A DNA stretch of 64,000 bases from Helichrysum umbraculigerum (GCA_949592205.1 CATIUR010000006.1:11673001-11737000); one strand, 5' to 3'; shown: positions 32,684 to 44,878, counted from the stretch's first letter. The notes: a model not told the origin generated them from the letters alone. Made by a program: numbers and translations.

Positions 32684-32740
<57 letters not shown>

Positions 32741-33078
32741 TAAAATTGTATGTAACAAATCAGTCGCAAAATTACACTCAAACAATAAAAACAATGAAAA
32801 GTCAAATACTTGACTGTATTTTGTGACAAATCAGTGTCAAATTTGCAACGAATTATATATAAGAATAATAATATTGAAGGATTTGTAGCAAATTGGTCAC
32901 AGATTTTAAGTAAAACCATTAAAAAATAACTGAAAATAAACTATCGTCGCAAATCAGTCACAACCATATCTCAAAACTTGGACATCTAATCCGCTAAGAT
33001 GTAGCAGATCCGTAGTAAACAATAAAATTGCTACATATTTGCTACGAAATGTTTCGTAATTTTGTGTTTTTTATAGCG
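32462..33078 (+). mobile_element. CACTA (En/Spm-type) element remnant
   Basis: Left end CACTACAACAGAAAC, then the subterminal short repeats expected of CACTA elements (TTTGCGAC, TTTGTGAC, TTTGTCAC in both orientations). A likely decayed right end GTTTTTTATAGCG lies at about 33066-33078. An ATA/AAT microsatellite fills about 32686-32741. There is no transposase and no clear 3-bp target duplication. Confidence 0.5.
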
Positions 33079-33502
33079 CCAACACAAATAGAGAAATACG
33101 AACATCAAGTTTGCCTTTATATAAGTATAGCATATGAATTGTACAATATAAATATCTTAATAAGCTTGTTGGTATAACTAGTATGTATATTTATAACTCT
33201 TAAATGTGAATGTTTGATATAGACGTTTACTTATGTATAGGTGTATTAATCCTATTTATATTTTTTACGTACTAGTTTGAACACATAATAATATGGACGA
33301 TAGCGTATACGCCATATTTTGTTAGACACGATTTTATAAAAATAAAAACTAAATAAGCTGCAGCATATCCGTCACAAATACGAATAAGATTGCTACGAAT
33401 TTACTACGGAACTTTTTTACGTTTTTACCTTTTATTGAGCATAAAAGCACAAACAAAGACATGCCAACATCAATATGTGTTTATATAAACGTAACACATG
33501 AA

Positions 33503-33541
<39 letters not shown>

Positions 33542-33549
33542 TATACTTG
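33079..33549 (+). repeat. ~380-bp tandem repeat array, first part
   Basis: Units are recognised by GCTACGAATTTGCTACG-type words followed by an AAAAGCACAAATAGAC block, a GTGTTTATATAAGTATAAC block and a GTATATACAACTCTTATATG block. Two diverged units here start near 33000 and 33358, and the second is cut at 33506-33549 by a TA microsatellite and the foldback element. The unit starts with what looks like the CACTA right end. Confidence 0.6.
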
Positions 33550-34480
33550 GGATCCTGTGAGAACACAATGATTACGTGAGAACGGTGAGAACACATCCTA
33601 ACCATCCATCCCTATTTGATCAAAATACCCCATTTTCAAGGTGGCATTTTTGTAAATATTATAAAGTGTGATTTTCGCGGCTTTACATAAGGGTGCTGGT
33701 GTGAAGGTTTTTTTTTTTTTTTTTTTTTCATTTTCGCGGCTTTACATAAGGGTGCTAGTGTGAAGTTTTTTTTTTTTTCATTTTCACGGCTTCAAATAAG
33801 GGTGCTGGTGTGAAGGTTTTTTTTTTCTTCACACAAATTTTAATATGATGAAGATTTATTTATTTTTGGTTAACACTAAATTTTGAATGATTAATGTTTA
33901 CTTTCTATTGCTTAACACATAAAAAATAAATTGCTTCACAATACATATAAATTGCTTCACACAAGTTATTTTTGTGAATGTTAAAATTTTAGCTTCATTG
34001 TATAAGAAATCTTTATGAAGCAAAAAAAAAAAAATCTAATATTAACAAATAAAATTTTAGCTTCATTGTAAAAATAAATTGTTTCACACAGTACATATAA
34101 ATTGCTTCACACAAGTTTCCTTTTGTGAATGTTAAAATTTTAGCTTCATTGTATAAGAAATCTTTGTGAAGCAAAAAAAATCTAATATTAACAAATAAAA
34201 TTTTAACTTCATTATATAAGAAATTTTTGTGAAGCAAAAAAATCTAATATTAACAAATAAAATTTTAGCTTCATTTTATAAGAAATGTTTGTGAACCAAA
34301 AAAATCTAATATTAACAAAAAAGATTCATTGTTAATGAAAATTGAGGTTTACCCATATTTACAAAAATGTCACCCCCCATTTTCCAAATTTTTCAATAAT
34401 TACGAAAATGTCATCACCCTTTTAAACCATTGATTTAAAATAGGTGGCTAGGATTTGTTCTCACCGTTCTCACGGAATAT

Positions 34481-34482
<2 letters not shown>
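33550..34482. mobile_element. Foldback element inside a TA microsatellite
   Basis: Inverted ends share GTGAGAACGGTGAGAACA and ATCCTA(A/G)CCA (33574-33604 and 34445-34473), with outermost GGAT at both tips. (TA)n runs flank both sides (about 33506-33545 and 34483-34512), so it sits in a TA microsatellite, like the Micron-type elements of rice. Inside are three copies of a unit with TTACATAAGGGTGCT plus a T run (about 33669-33830) and about five copies of a unit with TTTTAGCTTCATTGTATAAG (about 33985-34330). No gene; the minus-strand reading frame over the latter repeats is a by-product. Confidence 0.65.
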
Positions 34483-34512
<30 letters not shown>

Positions 34513-34515
<3 letters not shown>

Positions 34516-34610
34516 GTTCGATGGTATGTGTGCCCAAACTACTAATAAATGTATATACAACTCTTATATGTCGACGTTAATATAAATCCATACTTATATA
34601 TACTAATATA
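34513..34610 (+). repeat. Tandem repeat array, part after the foldback element
   Basis: Continues the interrupted unit (CGTTCGATGGTATGT, GTATATACAACTCTTATATG) up to ATATA at 34606-34610, the target duplication of the solo LTR that follows. Confidence 0.65.
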
Positions 34611-37120
34611 TGTAACAACCGCCAAATTAGGACTAGTAATTAGTGCCTAATTCTCTGTAAATACATGTAATTAGTTCTGTGTTAGGTTAATTAATGTAAC
34701 AAAATATATATATTGGTGAGTATATACGAATACGCGATTTGATTTAATCGTACACAGTTTTAAATCGAATGTAATTCGATTCGGCAAATACGGAAGTTGG
34801 TGAGACATTTTAATTTAAGCATAAAACATTATTTAAAAACATCATAACATTCGGAATAGCATCTTAATAATACTCCCAAATTATCCTATTCAGTACAACT
34901 AAAACTACGCGACTTGAAAACAAATTACACAAACTTATTTAAAGATTAGAAAAATAATCCAATTAAATTATTTAACAAAATTTACCTCTCTAAATGAATA
35001 ATTAACGTGCGAAATAAATATTTTATGCTTAAACGACGGAGGAAACGAACACCGCACGGAACGCGGAGACGCGGACTGAAAATGGGGGCTTTCACACCAA
35101 ACCCCCACCTCCTTCCTTTTTCCTTTCCATTTCTCACCTCTCTTCTCTTTCCTCTTTTCTTTTTCTCTCAATCACCAACTTCACCATCACCACCATCTTA
35201 CAATTTCACAAAATAACAACACTAAACTACACCGGATTATACCCTCCGTTTGGAAGAAAAGCATCACCTCACAACGATCTACATTCCTATCTTTTCGGAT
35301 TTCTCATCCGACATTTTGTAAGTTTCCGACAAAACCCGAAACTCTCCGTTTTTACTCATTTTTACGTTTGTATGGTTTATATATGCTTAAAATGTCCAAA
35401 AATGGGTTGGGTAAAAGATTTGGACCAAACGGAAGTCGTTCGGCCGATTTTCCGGCCACCGGAACCATATCAGTCGCCGACGTCGCATCTGGCTTGGCCC
35501 GATTGCGACGTCAGTTACAACGTCGCTAAACACTCACAACGTCGCATATAGCAACGTCATCCCCAACGTCGCATTGACTTGCGAACGTCGCACTTAGCGA
35601 CGCAAACCCTTACGTCGCAGAAATCAACAGCGTCGCATATAGCGACGCCACGTACAACGTCGCATTAAATTGCGAAAGTCGCACGTAGCGACGTCATGCT
35701 CAACGTCGCAGTCAGGATCTGCGACGTCGCACCCAACGTCGCACAAACCAGAACCTCAAAAACACAGATTTTTACTAAGTGTCGAGACTCGAAATTTATC
35801 ACTCGATTTTACCCAAATTCAGATCCCAGATGCGTTTTTCACCAAAGCAATATAGTAGAAATAAAAATTTTTCGAGCTGACCTGGCATCTCGACCCCAGC
35901 CAGGGGCCAGCCCCTTGGACCCCGCCAGGGGCCCTGCCCCCGGACCCCCGTACTTAGATTCCGTAAGCACATTTCTCACCAAGTGTCAAACTTGTACAAT
36001 TTCAAATACTTATACAATACGAATTATCGAACATAATAGAACATACTTTTCAAGTGCAATCACTCTAAATCGCGTTATAAGTGATAAAGCTTTAATCATA
36101 ACGAATCACCAACGGGCCGAACACTTTATTACAAACAATAACGAACAACATTTGGACAACGGGTTGTATGGACAACTAGCCTAGATGGTCTTGCGAGACA
36201 TCTACTTACTTAACCTTACATGTTTAGGCATTTAAAGGTTACGGGTTCGGAGAACCTACACGCTACTTACAGTCTTCAACTGCTTACTACTAGACTCAGG
36301 TGAGTCTTACAGCCCCACTTTTACTGTTTTACATACGGGGTGAGATACATTGCTTACTTTTCTTGAACACAAGTACTAAAACTGCTTACTATACCAAACG
36401 GAATTGCATGAGTTATTTACTATTTACAGAAGTCTCTCCATCATATATCGTTAGTTATGGACTTAAGCGCGAACACTAGTTAATGGATCCATTAGGGAAA
36501 TGACCCTCCCCGCCCGGGGTAGTAGCGCTACCGTGAACCGTTCTGTATAAATGGGCGACTATTATTCGTTACTTATGCTTGCTCAGTTACGAGCATGTCA
36601 CGGGAGCAACTTATTACTTACGGGTTAAGCTTCTATTATGAGCCTCATGGCAACGGTATAACTTACTTACTTTACATTTGCTGGATTTGCAAATACTTGA
36701 TTTACGCCTGCGGGCACTACTGATGAAATCTTGTGTTCAAAACTGATATTACTTACAAACCTGTGAGATTCACCAACATTCGTGTTGACCTTTTAGCATG
36801 TATTCTCAGGTACTCATATGGAGTAGGATTTCTCCAGGACATAGCCAGAGTCGCATGATTTCAACTAAACTGCATTTAACGGAGATTCTCGGCATTATCT
36901 TTTGTACATGTTGATTATGTAATAGAATCTCCCGCCATACGCGTGGACTCTAGGGAACTATTTTTGTATACGAAAACATTAAGTTTTCAAACATATATTT
37001 CTATGAAATCATTTTACAACGTCTCATTTAGAGGTCGTTTACTGTATATCTTGTGCTTTGTATATTGATTAGTAACACCCAAGTATGCTTCCGCAAATCA
37101 TTAAATTTGGGGGTGTTACA
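34611..37120 (+). mobile_element. Tekay-type solo LTR, 2.5 kb
   Basis: TGTAACAACCGCC to GGGGGTGTTACA with 5-bp duplication ATATA (34606-34610 and 37121-37125). CT-rich leader about 35100-35180, donor-like GTAAGT near 35318, a cluster of ACGTCGCA/TGCGACGT words (35470-35740), then a predicted intron 36300-36809 (CAG|GTGAGT to TCTCAG). There is no second LTR or coding sequence. The open frames at 35670-36184 run over the repeat cluster and are not genes. Confidence 0.85.
35470..35740 (+). repeat. ACGTCGCA dyad cluster in solo LTR
   Basis: More than ten copies of GCGACGT or its complement ACGTCGC, many facing each other to form stems such as GACGTCGCA/TGCGACGTC. It is CpG-dense in an AT-rich LTR and occupies the same place as the cluster at 41330-41580, with the same word. 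Confidence 0.65.
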
Positions 37121-37985
37121 ATATACATGTGTATATTCATTTAATTTATATTTTTTCTGACTACATATTTAAGGATATAGTAATATGTATAAGAGTGTGT
37201 GTTCGTATTTTGCTAGAAACAATTTTTTGAAAATAAAAAGAATATAGGGTGTAGCAAATTTGTCACAAATACGGAATAGCATTGCTACGGATTTGCTACG
37301 AAACCTTTTGCGTTTTTGCATTTTCTCAATAATAAAAGCACAAATAGACACGCACGAGCATCGATTATGTGTTTACGTAAGTATAACGTATGAAGAATAC
37401 AATATATATACATTTTAATATGTTCGTTGGTATGTATGTCTCAACTAGCAAATGTATATACAACTCTTATATGTCGACGTTGATATAAATGCATACTTAT
37501 ATATAAATGTGTATATTCATTTATTTTATATTTTTTTCTGACTACATATTTAAGGATATAGTAACATGTATAAAAGTATGTGTTCGTATTTTGCTAGAAA
37601 CAATTTTTTAAAAATGAAAAGAATACAGGGTGTAGCAAATTTGTCACAAATACGGAATAGCATTGCTACGGATTTGCTACGAAACCTTTTGTGTTTTTGC
37701 ATTTTCTTGAGCACAAAAGCACAAATAGACATGCAAGAGCATCAATTATGTGTTTATGTAAGTATAAAGTATGAAATATACAATATATATACATTTTAAT
37801 AGGTTCTTTGATATGTATGCTGTAACATCTTATATTTCGACGTTCATATAGATGAATACTTATATATAAATGTATATACTCATTCATTTTATATTTTTTC
37901 ACAAATTTAAGGATATAGTAATATGTATAAAAGTGTGTGTTCGTACTTTGCTAGAAACAAGTTTTTAAAAATAATGAGAGAATAG
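37121..37985 (+). repeat. Tandem repeat array, second part
   Basis: Two well-matched ~379-bp units start with GTAGCAAATTTGTCACAAAT at about 37254 and 37633, high identity by eye, then a third that breaks off after GTAGCAAATCAGTCG near 38000. Similar short peptides arise from each unit only because the DNA is repeated. Stretch 38000-38459 shows no unit and nothing I recognise. Confidence 0.75.
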
Positions 37986-38459
37986 GTTGTAGCAAATCAG
38001 TCGTAACTTCTTCGTTTCTTGTCCGTTTGACCTGATTCTTTCGTCTATGATGTTGTAATTCCGTTACGCTTTTAATGATACCAATTTGAGGTATTTTGGA
38101 TGTTTGTAGATCATACGTATTCAGAATGCGATCGGTTGGTCTTTAGATGCCGTATCTTCTCAGTATCTTATCCGTTTTGCATGATTCTTGATTCCCCAAT
38201 CTTTTATTTACCTATGGAATCGTATAAGAGTGGTTATCATATGTGTCTCATAAGTTAAATAAGAGTGGAGGAATTGGTTTATATTTATTTGCTTCATTTT
38301 GCGTGTTATTTAGATGTTTTTAGTGATTTTTGCTGTAACACCTATATTTGAACCACTTTAGTGAATTTTAGTAAATAAACATTGATTTGAGATGTATCAC
38401 CAAAGATTAGCTCAAATAGTAGGAATAATGTACGTAAAAACATGACTTTTTACGTTACA

Positions 38460-38619
38460 TTAATATATTTCATAACTTTTTTCTAACTACATACTTGAGG
38501 ATATAGTAATATGTATAAAAGTGTGTGTTCGTTTTTGCATTTTCTTTAGCTTTAAAGCACATATGGACACACACGAGCATCAATTATATTTATATGTAAG
38601 TATAACATACGAAAGATAC

Positions 38620-38699
<80 letters not shown>

Positions 38700-38780
38700 C
38701 GTTGGTATGTATGGCCAAACCACTAGTAAATGTATATACAACTTTTGTACGTTGACGATGATATAAATCCGTACTAGTAT
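38460..38780 (+). repeat. Last array unit with long AT microsatellite
   Basis: A partial unit (GGATATAGTAATATGTATAA onward) that lacks the GCTACG segment and contains an uninterrupted AT run of about 75 bases at 38622-38696. It ends where the Copia LTR starts. Confidence 0.65.
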
Positions 38781-39968
38781 TGTTGGTGCATAAATGTGTG
38801 TCAGTCAGTTGGTCAACGTCTGTATTTGTTAAAGTTAATTAGTCTGAGTTTGTGAAGTGTTAAGTTTGTATATTTGAGTCTCTAAACGAAAAGTGAATAT
38901 AGAAAATATACAAGTGTGGATCTGCGACACTTGTGCTAGTGTCGCAGATTGCGACACTAAGCTAGTGTCACAAGGGTCGGAAACTGCAATACTTGGCTAG
39001 TGTCGCAGGTTGGTCAAGTTGAGTATATATATACAATTAGAGATCAGTTTTAGGGTTAGCGTTTTAGTGTGAGGCATGGAGAGAGAGAGAGAAGGCAGAG
39101 TGTAAGTGTTTTGTAAATGTTCATTCTTCAATTGTGAATATATATACAAAACGTTATAGAGATTGTTTGTGTTTGTGTGAATCATTTAATCGTTCAAATA
39201 CTTAATCGTTTGATTTCCGCCTTATGATTGAGTCATACGATCTGATCTAGATCCGTGATAGTGGTCCTACAAACTGGTATCAGAGCCATAATCATTCGAT
39301 TTTGTGGTATTAGATCGTGTTTTGGACGTTTTCGATTTGATCCGTGAAGGTTTTTTGGGTTTAATCTTTGTTTCTGGGTTGATTGGATTGAAGATTGTGA
39401 TTTTTGGAAGTGTTTTTGGTACCTGTTCGTCGTTCGATGTTCAAAATTCGTTAGGGTTTCGAAAATATTCGTGATTTAGGGTTTGTGGGCTTTGCAGCGC
39501 CGTTTTGCGACACTATCTGATTTACGACACTAATTGCGACACCAGCTTTAGTGTCACTATCTAGGGTTTTCTGATTTTAATTAGAGTGCGACAATCGCCT
39601 GCGACACTTGTTGCGACACTTGCGACACTTGTTTCTGATTTGAAATTATCCACTACGGCACTTGATTGCGACACTTAATCTAGTGTCACCATTGGGTTTT
39701 GTGCGGCACTACATTGCGACACTTTTCTTGCGACACTAACTTAGTGTCGCTAAAAACTCGATAAAAAAAAAAGTTCTTAATTTTGGTTTGGAAAAAGTTT
39801 CGTTTTACTCGGGCAGTTTTCGATATTTCGAATCAAATTTTGGAAGGAAAGTCGAAAAAGGCTAAATTTGAAAACTCGCCATTTAACATTTGGTTGTTTG
39901 TGATTTCGTAAATTTCTGGTTTTAAAGATGTCTCTTCTAAACAATAAAGTTCTTATGAATTACAATAG
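38781..39968 (+). mobile_element. Copia 5' LTR, primer site and leader, truncated
   Basis: LTR 38781-39271 (TGTTGGTGCATAAATG to GGTCCTACA), then primer site TGGTATCAGAGCC at 39275-39287 (initiator Met), a leader of about 640 bases and a start ATGTCTCTTCTAAAC at 39928. It is cut after 13 codons at 39968 by the old gypsy LTR. Before the TATA word GAGTATATATA (about 39021) is a set of GCGACACT dyads, the best being a 10-base stem CTGCGACACT/AGTGTCGCAG (38922-38947). The same word recurs in the leader at 39500-39745. Pol should lie beyond the nested elements and is not in the window. Confidence 0.8.
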
Positions 39969-41329
39969 TATAACAACCCTCACATTCAAACCATTAATTT
40001 AATGTATTTAATCTCAGAAATAATTGATAGATTGAACAAAGGAATACTTACATAGAAGAAGAAGAACAATAAGGTGATGATTATGATGAAGATGCCAAGA
40101 TCAAATCAAAGTCACAATTCAATTTCTTGTTTGTAGGTTTTGATAAGTGAAAGAACTAAAATTGGGGAAAGTAAATATAAGGTCGGCTCACACTCAAGGC
40201 CGACACTGTATCCTTATTAATTTGAGTCCCCTTCCAAACCTATTGTCTGGAACCTATAATCGTATGCGAAACTAACAATTTTATTTTACCATCAACTATA
40301 ACAGTTTAAAACAAGAAATATTTTACTATTCACAATAAGTCATTTGACCTATTTACTTAAGTTTCACAATCAAACAAATAATATCAAATTATTTCCAACA
40401 CTTTTAAATAATCAATTTAAAATTAAGAAATTACCAGACTGTAACACCCCGCAAATCTAAACACGATTAATTAAGTTAATCACTTGCATTATTAGGTTAA
40501 TTCCCTACCTGAGTGAATTCACAACACATTCTAAGAGGTAAGTCTAGCATAGCCCAACTAGATAATACGCGTAGTATTACGTATTCGTAATTAGTTGTAA
40601 TTACGCACTGAACAAATTGAAAACAAACGCGACAAAAACATACGACTGTTGGTGAACAAAAATTATTTAATAAAACGAAATTATTAAATAACGTAGAAAA
40701 CAATTAAATATTATGTCAATAATATTTACATATCATTTCATAGATCAAAACGTCAACTCGTATAATTAAAATGAAACAAAGTTTGAAATTTATAAAATTT
40801 ATTAATTTGGTTTCATAAAAAGATCCTAATTAAAAATAATGAAAAATGTAATTAAAAACATAATAGTTAAAATAACATAACATTTAACGATTGGGTAAAC
40901 AAACACGGAACGCAAACACGGAGGCGAGAAAGTGGAACAAAACCACCTCCCACCTCCCAACTTTCTTTCATTCTCATTTCATCTCTCTCTCTCTTCTTTT
41001 CTCTTTTCTCCTCCTTCTCTCTAAACTCTCCCAAATTTCACACAAATCACCACAAAACTACACTAAAACGACGCCGAATCACATAGCTCCTTTGGAATAA
41101 AACGACCACGGCATCCCGATCTACACTTCTACCTTTTCGGATTTCAAATCCGACACTCGTAAGTTTCCGACAAATCCCGCAAATCTTTAGATTTCAAAGT
41201 TATAATTGCTATTTAGTGTTTAATATACTTAGATTTACATGTTTTAGTGTTTTATACAACCGAAAACGTCCGAAATCGACCCAAAACTCGTTATTTTTGA
41301 TCTGTTCGTCGAACAGGCGACTACGTCGC

Positions 41330-41580
41330 TTTTGGGCCAAAAACAGTAGTGCGACGTAGGCCTTTACGTCGCATTACCCTTCCTTACGTCGCATATAGCG
41401 ACGCAACCCACTACGTCGCATTAAATTGCGAACGTCGCCTATGCGACGCAACCCATGACGTCGCAAAACCTGAATGCGACGTAGACCCATGACGTCGCAA
41501 AACCTGAATGCGACGTAGACCCGTACGTCGCACCCTACGTCGCATAACAACCCAGCGTCGCACCTTACGTCGCTAAAAAC
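41330..41580 (+). repeat. ACGTCGCA dyad cluster, TR-GAG 5' LTR
   Basis: About fourteen GCGACG/CGTCGC words; best stems TGCGACGTA/TACGTCGCA (41350-41373) and ACGTCGCA/TGCGACGT (41458-41484 and following). The right LTR has the same set at 46047-46297 with one CpG lost (GTACGTTGCA). It is a plausible methylation target, protein-binding array or RNA hairpin set. Confidence 0.65.
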
Positions 41581-41929
41581 AGCAGGTTCTAAACTAATTT
41601 TTCACTAAGTATCGAACTTAACCGGCATCGAATACTCACATATTATACGATACACAAACTATACAAACATTACAAACATACTTGTTTTATCGAAAGGTTG
41701 ATTTCAAACTATCACCAACGAGTCGTATACATTTTCACAAACAACGAAATACAAACATAAACATTAAACAAACGATTTGGACGTGACTTGGTTGTACAAA
41801 CACTAGCATGGGTGATTAGTTTAGACATCCACTTACTTATTAAATCTCGTACGTTTAGGACATTAGGAGATTTCAGACTGTACTTGGGCTTAGGTTGCTA
41901 GCACTCGCACAACTACTTAAACTCAACAG

Positions 41930-42866
41930 GTGAGTTCACAGCCCCTACTTTTACTGTTTTAGCTGCTTAGAACAGGGGTGGAAAACATAGTCAAACACTT
42001 TTATACAAACATGGTTGTATACTATTTTACTCAAACAAGTGGAGTACATTGAACTAGTAAACTGATAAACAAACTGACGATTTCTACATAGTATGTAACA
42101 CTGACCGCACGGGGTCCAGATACGGGTCTTAGGGTGAGTGTTACATATTACTATCATACTACCAACGCAGTAAATACATGAACACGTTTTTGAGAACGCT
42201 GGAGGATAACCAGCAACACCTTATATAACAGACTGGGTAACTAAAAGTCCCTACTTGACATGGGCAACAATATTGAAAAGTCCCTACCTGACATGGGCAA
42301 CACTACTGAAAAGTCCCTACTTGACATGGGCAACAATACTGAGAAGTCCCTACTTGACATGGGCAACACTACTGAAGAGTCCCTACTTGACATGGGCAAC
42401 ACTATTGAAAAGTCCCTACTTGACATGGGCAACACTACTGAAAACAATGGGTTTCCTACTAACATGGACCCACCGAACGATTAGAATTGTAACAATGCCG
42501 TACGTGGTCCAGATACGGGTCTTAGGGGAGTGTTACACCTACGAACAACTAATAGGATACTTACATTCCTACTATAACTTGAACTATATTTTTGGGCAAT
42601 ATCCCAGCGAAACATATCTACGATTAGGATACGCATAATCCTACAAAACATACTTGAACATAGGATACTGTCTTTCCTACGACTAATAGGATACGAACAT
42701 TCCTACAAACAACTATTTAAGAACATAATTGATTTCAGGAACTATACTTTTGGGTGACATCCCAACGACACGATATAAACAACAGTGGTTTATCACAACT
42801 GAACTTGTAAACATAAAACCTGTGAATTCACTCAACCTAGTTGTTGACTTTTACTATGTTTTTCAG
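41930..42866 (+). other. Predicted leader intron, TR-GAG 5' LTR
   Basis: CAACAG|GTGAGTTCACAG at 41930 to ATGTTTTTCAG|GGAATTAG ending 42866; copy in the other LTR at 46647-47583. It holds a 9-base dyad TGTAACACT/AGTGTTACA near 42094-42146 and a copy near 42490-42535, the 33-bp repeats, and TAGGATAC/TTCCTAC dyads. Splice use is not proven. Confidence 0.5.
42243..42440 (+). repeat. 33-bp minisatellite, six units
   Basis: Six tandem 33-bp units with AGTCCCTACTTGACATGGGC; the right LTR has the same six at 46960-47157. As 33 is divisible by three, the array stays open in several frames on both strands, which explains the repeat peptides read from it. Each unit has a CCC/GGG dyad. Confidence 0.9.
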
Positions 42867-43194
42867 GGAATTAGCTGCGCATGTAAGATCGCCAACACAC
42901 ATGGAGAATTAGGCGACCCTTGAAGCTTAGGATGCCAACTTTTGGAAACATATGGATTTCTTTAGTATAACTGAAATGTTTTTAGTTATATTTCAGAAAT
43001 CTACTTTTGTAAACATACTACTTTTAACTTGTACGATTCGATGAATCGTAAACTTTGTAAATTATAACTCTTGGCATCTTAATATATATTGTTCTGTTGT
43101 AATCATAAGCTCTGATGCGTATGCATGCTTTGTTATTATGACACCCCAATACTTAAACTAAATGCTTCCGCTCAACGAATTTGGGGGTGTTACA

Positions 43195-43630
43195 GATTGG
43201 TATCAGAGCCAATGGTTATAGCGAACTAGGAAACTTTAGGTGACTTAGCGACCTAGAGACCTAGACTATAGCCTTGGCTAGAACGTACATGCATACATAC
43301 ATTTGCATACATCTAAACTATCGTTACGATAACTCGATACGCGTGAACTATTCACCACATTCGACTCGTTCATTGTACTCAGATCTCATATGAACCTGAT
43401 TGTGTTAGACGGTTGATGAAAAGAAGTATGTATTTAGCATCATATAATAACGCCTGGCCAACGTGATTATATTATACTAAGTACATATGGGTGTTTCATA
43501 GTCGTAAGATACGTGATGGGGATTCAACAATTTTTCTTGATATTCGAAAACTTGAAATATGTGAAACTTTACTCCTCACATATTTTTCATCGGCATTGAC
43601 TTCTGCATCTTTTCATCGCAGAACGTCAGC
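43195..43630 (+). other. TR-GAG primer site and leader
   Basis: TGGTATCAGAGCC at 43198-43210 matches initiator tRNA-Met, three bases after the LTR. About 420 bases of leader without a gene follow. The reading frame at 43491 overlaps gag out of frame and is ignored. Confidence 0.85.
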
Positions 43631-44878
43631 ATGCCGCCTAAACAAAGAAATACTCGAAACAGTCGACGAAATGTTCCTCCTCCACCACCGCCTCCAGAAA
43701 CGACCGAACAAATAATCGAACGCCGCGTGGCTGAGGCTATTGCTCAGTACGAGGCCAGCAGAAATCGTGAAAACCTAACCAACAATAGTGGAGCCACTCC
43801 CGTAAACAGCGAAACCCCAAACAATGCCCAGCAGGGGTGTTCCTACAAAACCTTCCAGTCTTGTAAACCCAGCACCTTCACCGGGACTGAAGGGGCCATT
43901 GGCCTAGTCCACTGGATTGAGAAAACTGAATCAGTCATCGACATCAGCGACTGCGCCACCGATAAAATTGTGAAATACGCCACCTGCACTCTAGCCGACA
44001 AAGCTCTAACATGGTGGAACGCTCAGGTGCAAATCATGGGACGCCCAGCTGCTTACTCCATCTCATGGGAGACACTGAAACGAATGATGATGGAGGAATT
44101 TTGCCCTCCCAACGAGATGCAAAAACTTGAAACCGAATTCTGGAACATCCAAATGATCGGCGCTGATATTTCCGGTTATACAACTAGATTCCAGGAACTT
44201 GCACGCCTTGTGCCCCACATGGTAACCCCCGAGAGCAAACGCATTGAGCGTTACAACAGGGGTTTGGCACCACAAATCCGAGGCATGGTTATGTCCTCCA
44301 AACCCGCCACTTTTAGGAGCGCAGTTGATCTGGCTCAAAGCTTAACCGACGACGCGGTCGAGATTGGAACCCTGAAAGCTATCACAGGGAAAACTGAACC
44401 TACCCGTACTGATGCGGGCGACTCTGGAACCCACAAACGCAAATGGAACAACGACGGTAACGACCGTCAGGGCCAACAAAACAGAAACCCGGGAAACACC
44501 CGAGCCTTTGCTGCGATCACCAACACTGAACAGAAACCCTACCTTGGTAACAGACCCAAGTGTGGGAAGTGCGGAAAACATCATGAAGGAGATTGTTTCT
44601 TCTGTGATAAATGCAACCGATTCGGACACAGAACCGAAGCTTGTAGAACTCACCCCACGAACAACGAACAACGAAACACTGGCTGTTTCCGATGTGGTGA
44701 CCCGGGACACTACCGAAATCAGTGCCCCCAACTCAACAACAATCATAATAACAACAACCAGAACAACCCCGGGAACAACAATCAAAACAACAACAACAAC
44801 CGCATCGCAACTATCCCACCGGGGCGTAGCCGAGCATATATCCTCCGTGCACCAGAAACGGTCGCGGATCTCAACTAG
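43631..44878 (+). CDS. Gag of the TR-GAG element
   Basis: 415 codons from CAGCATGCC at 43631. It begins MPPKQRNTRNSRRN with a proline run. The Tekay/Del-type capsid core spans about residues 80-220 (FTGTEGAIGLVHWIEKTE, ALTWWNAQV, EFCPPNEMQKLE, YTTRFQELARLV). Near 308-340 a zinc-binding stretch (CGKCGKHHEGDC, then CDKCNRFGHRTEAC) and near 352 a second knuckle CFRCGDPGHYRNQC. An Asn-rich linker follows, and the ORF ends TVADLN just before the place where protease starts in copy C (PNTVTGTF). The frame is intact, so a particle protein can be made. Only pol functions are missing. Confidence 0.93.
   Translation: MPPKQRNTRNSRRNVPPPPPPPETTEQIIERRVAEAIAQYEASRNRENLTNNSGATPVNSETPNNAQQGCSYKTFQSCKPSTFTGTEGAIGLVHWIEKTESVIDISDCATDKIVKYATCTLADKALTWWNAQVQIMGRPAAYSISWETLKRMMMEEFCPPNEMQKLETEFWNIQMIGADISGYTTRFQELARLVPHMVTPESKRIERYNRGLAPQIRGMVMSSKPATFRSAVDLAQSLTDDAVEIGTLKAITGKTEPTRTDAGDSGTHKRKWNNDGNDRQGQQNRNPGNTRAFAAITNTEQKPYLGNRPKCGKCGKHHEGDCFFCDKCNRFGHRTEACRTHPTNNEQRNTGCFRCGDPGHYRNQCPQLNNNHNNNNQNNPGNNNQNNNNNRIATIPPGRSRAYILRAPETVADLN

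Larger units (their letters stand above)
40440..43194 (+). repeat. TR-GAG 5' LTR
   Basis: TGTAACACCCCGC to GGGGGTGTTACA. In order: CT-rich leader (40945-41030), odd palindrome TCGGATTTCAAATCCGA (41137-41153), GTAAGT donor-like site (41159), ACGTCGCA cluster (41330-41580), predicted intron (41930-42866), and the CTTCCGC terminal block. Confidence 0.93.

Noticed and set aside
34013..34237. Minus-strand frame in the foldback element
   Set aside because: Produced by the repeated TTTTAGCTTCATTG unit, with the same peptide block repeating.
37169..37902. Paired short frames giving similar peptides (MSICAF and others)
   Set aside because: They come from adjacent ~379-bp tandem units; the similarity is that of the DNA repeat.
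43198..43210. A tRNA-Met gene at the TGGTATCAGAGCC words (also 39275 and 23154)
   Set aside because: Only the short complement of the tRNA 3' end is present next to an LTR, so these are primer binding sites. No tRNA or rRNA gene was seen in the window.
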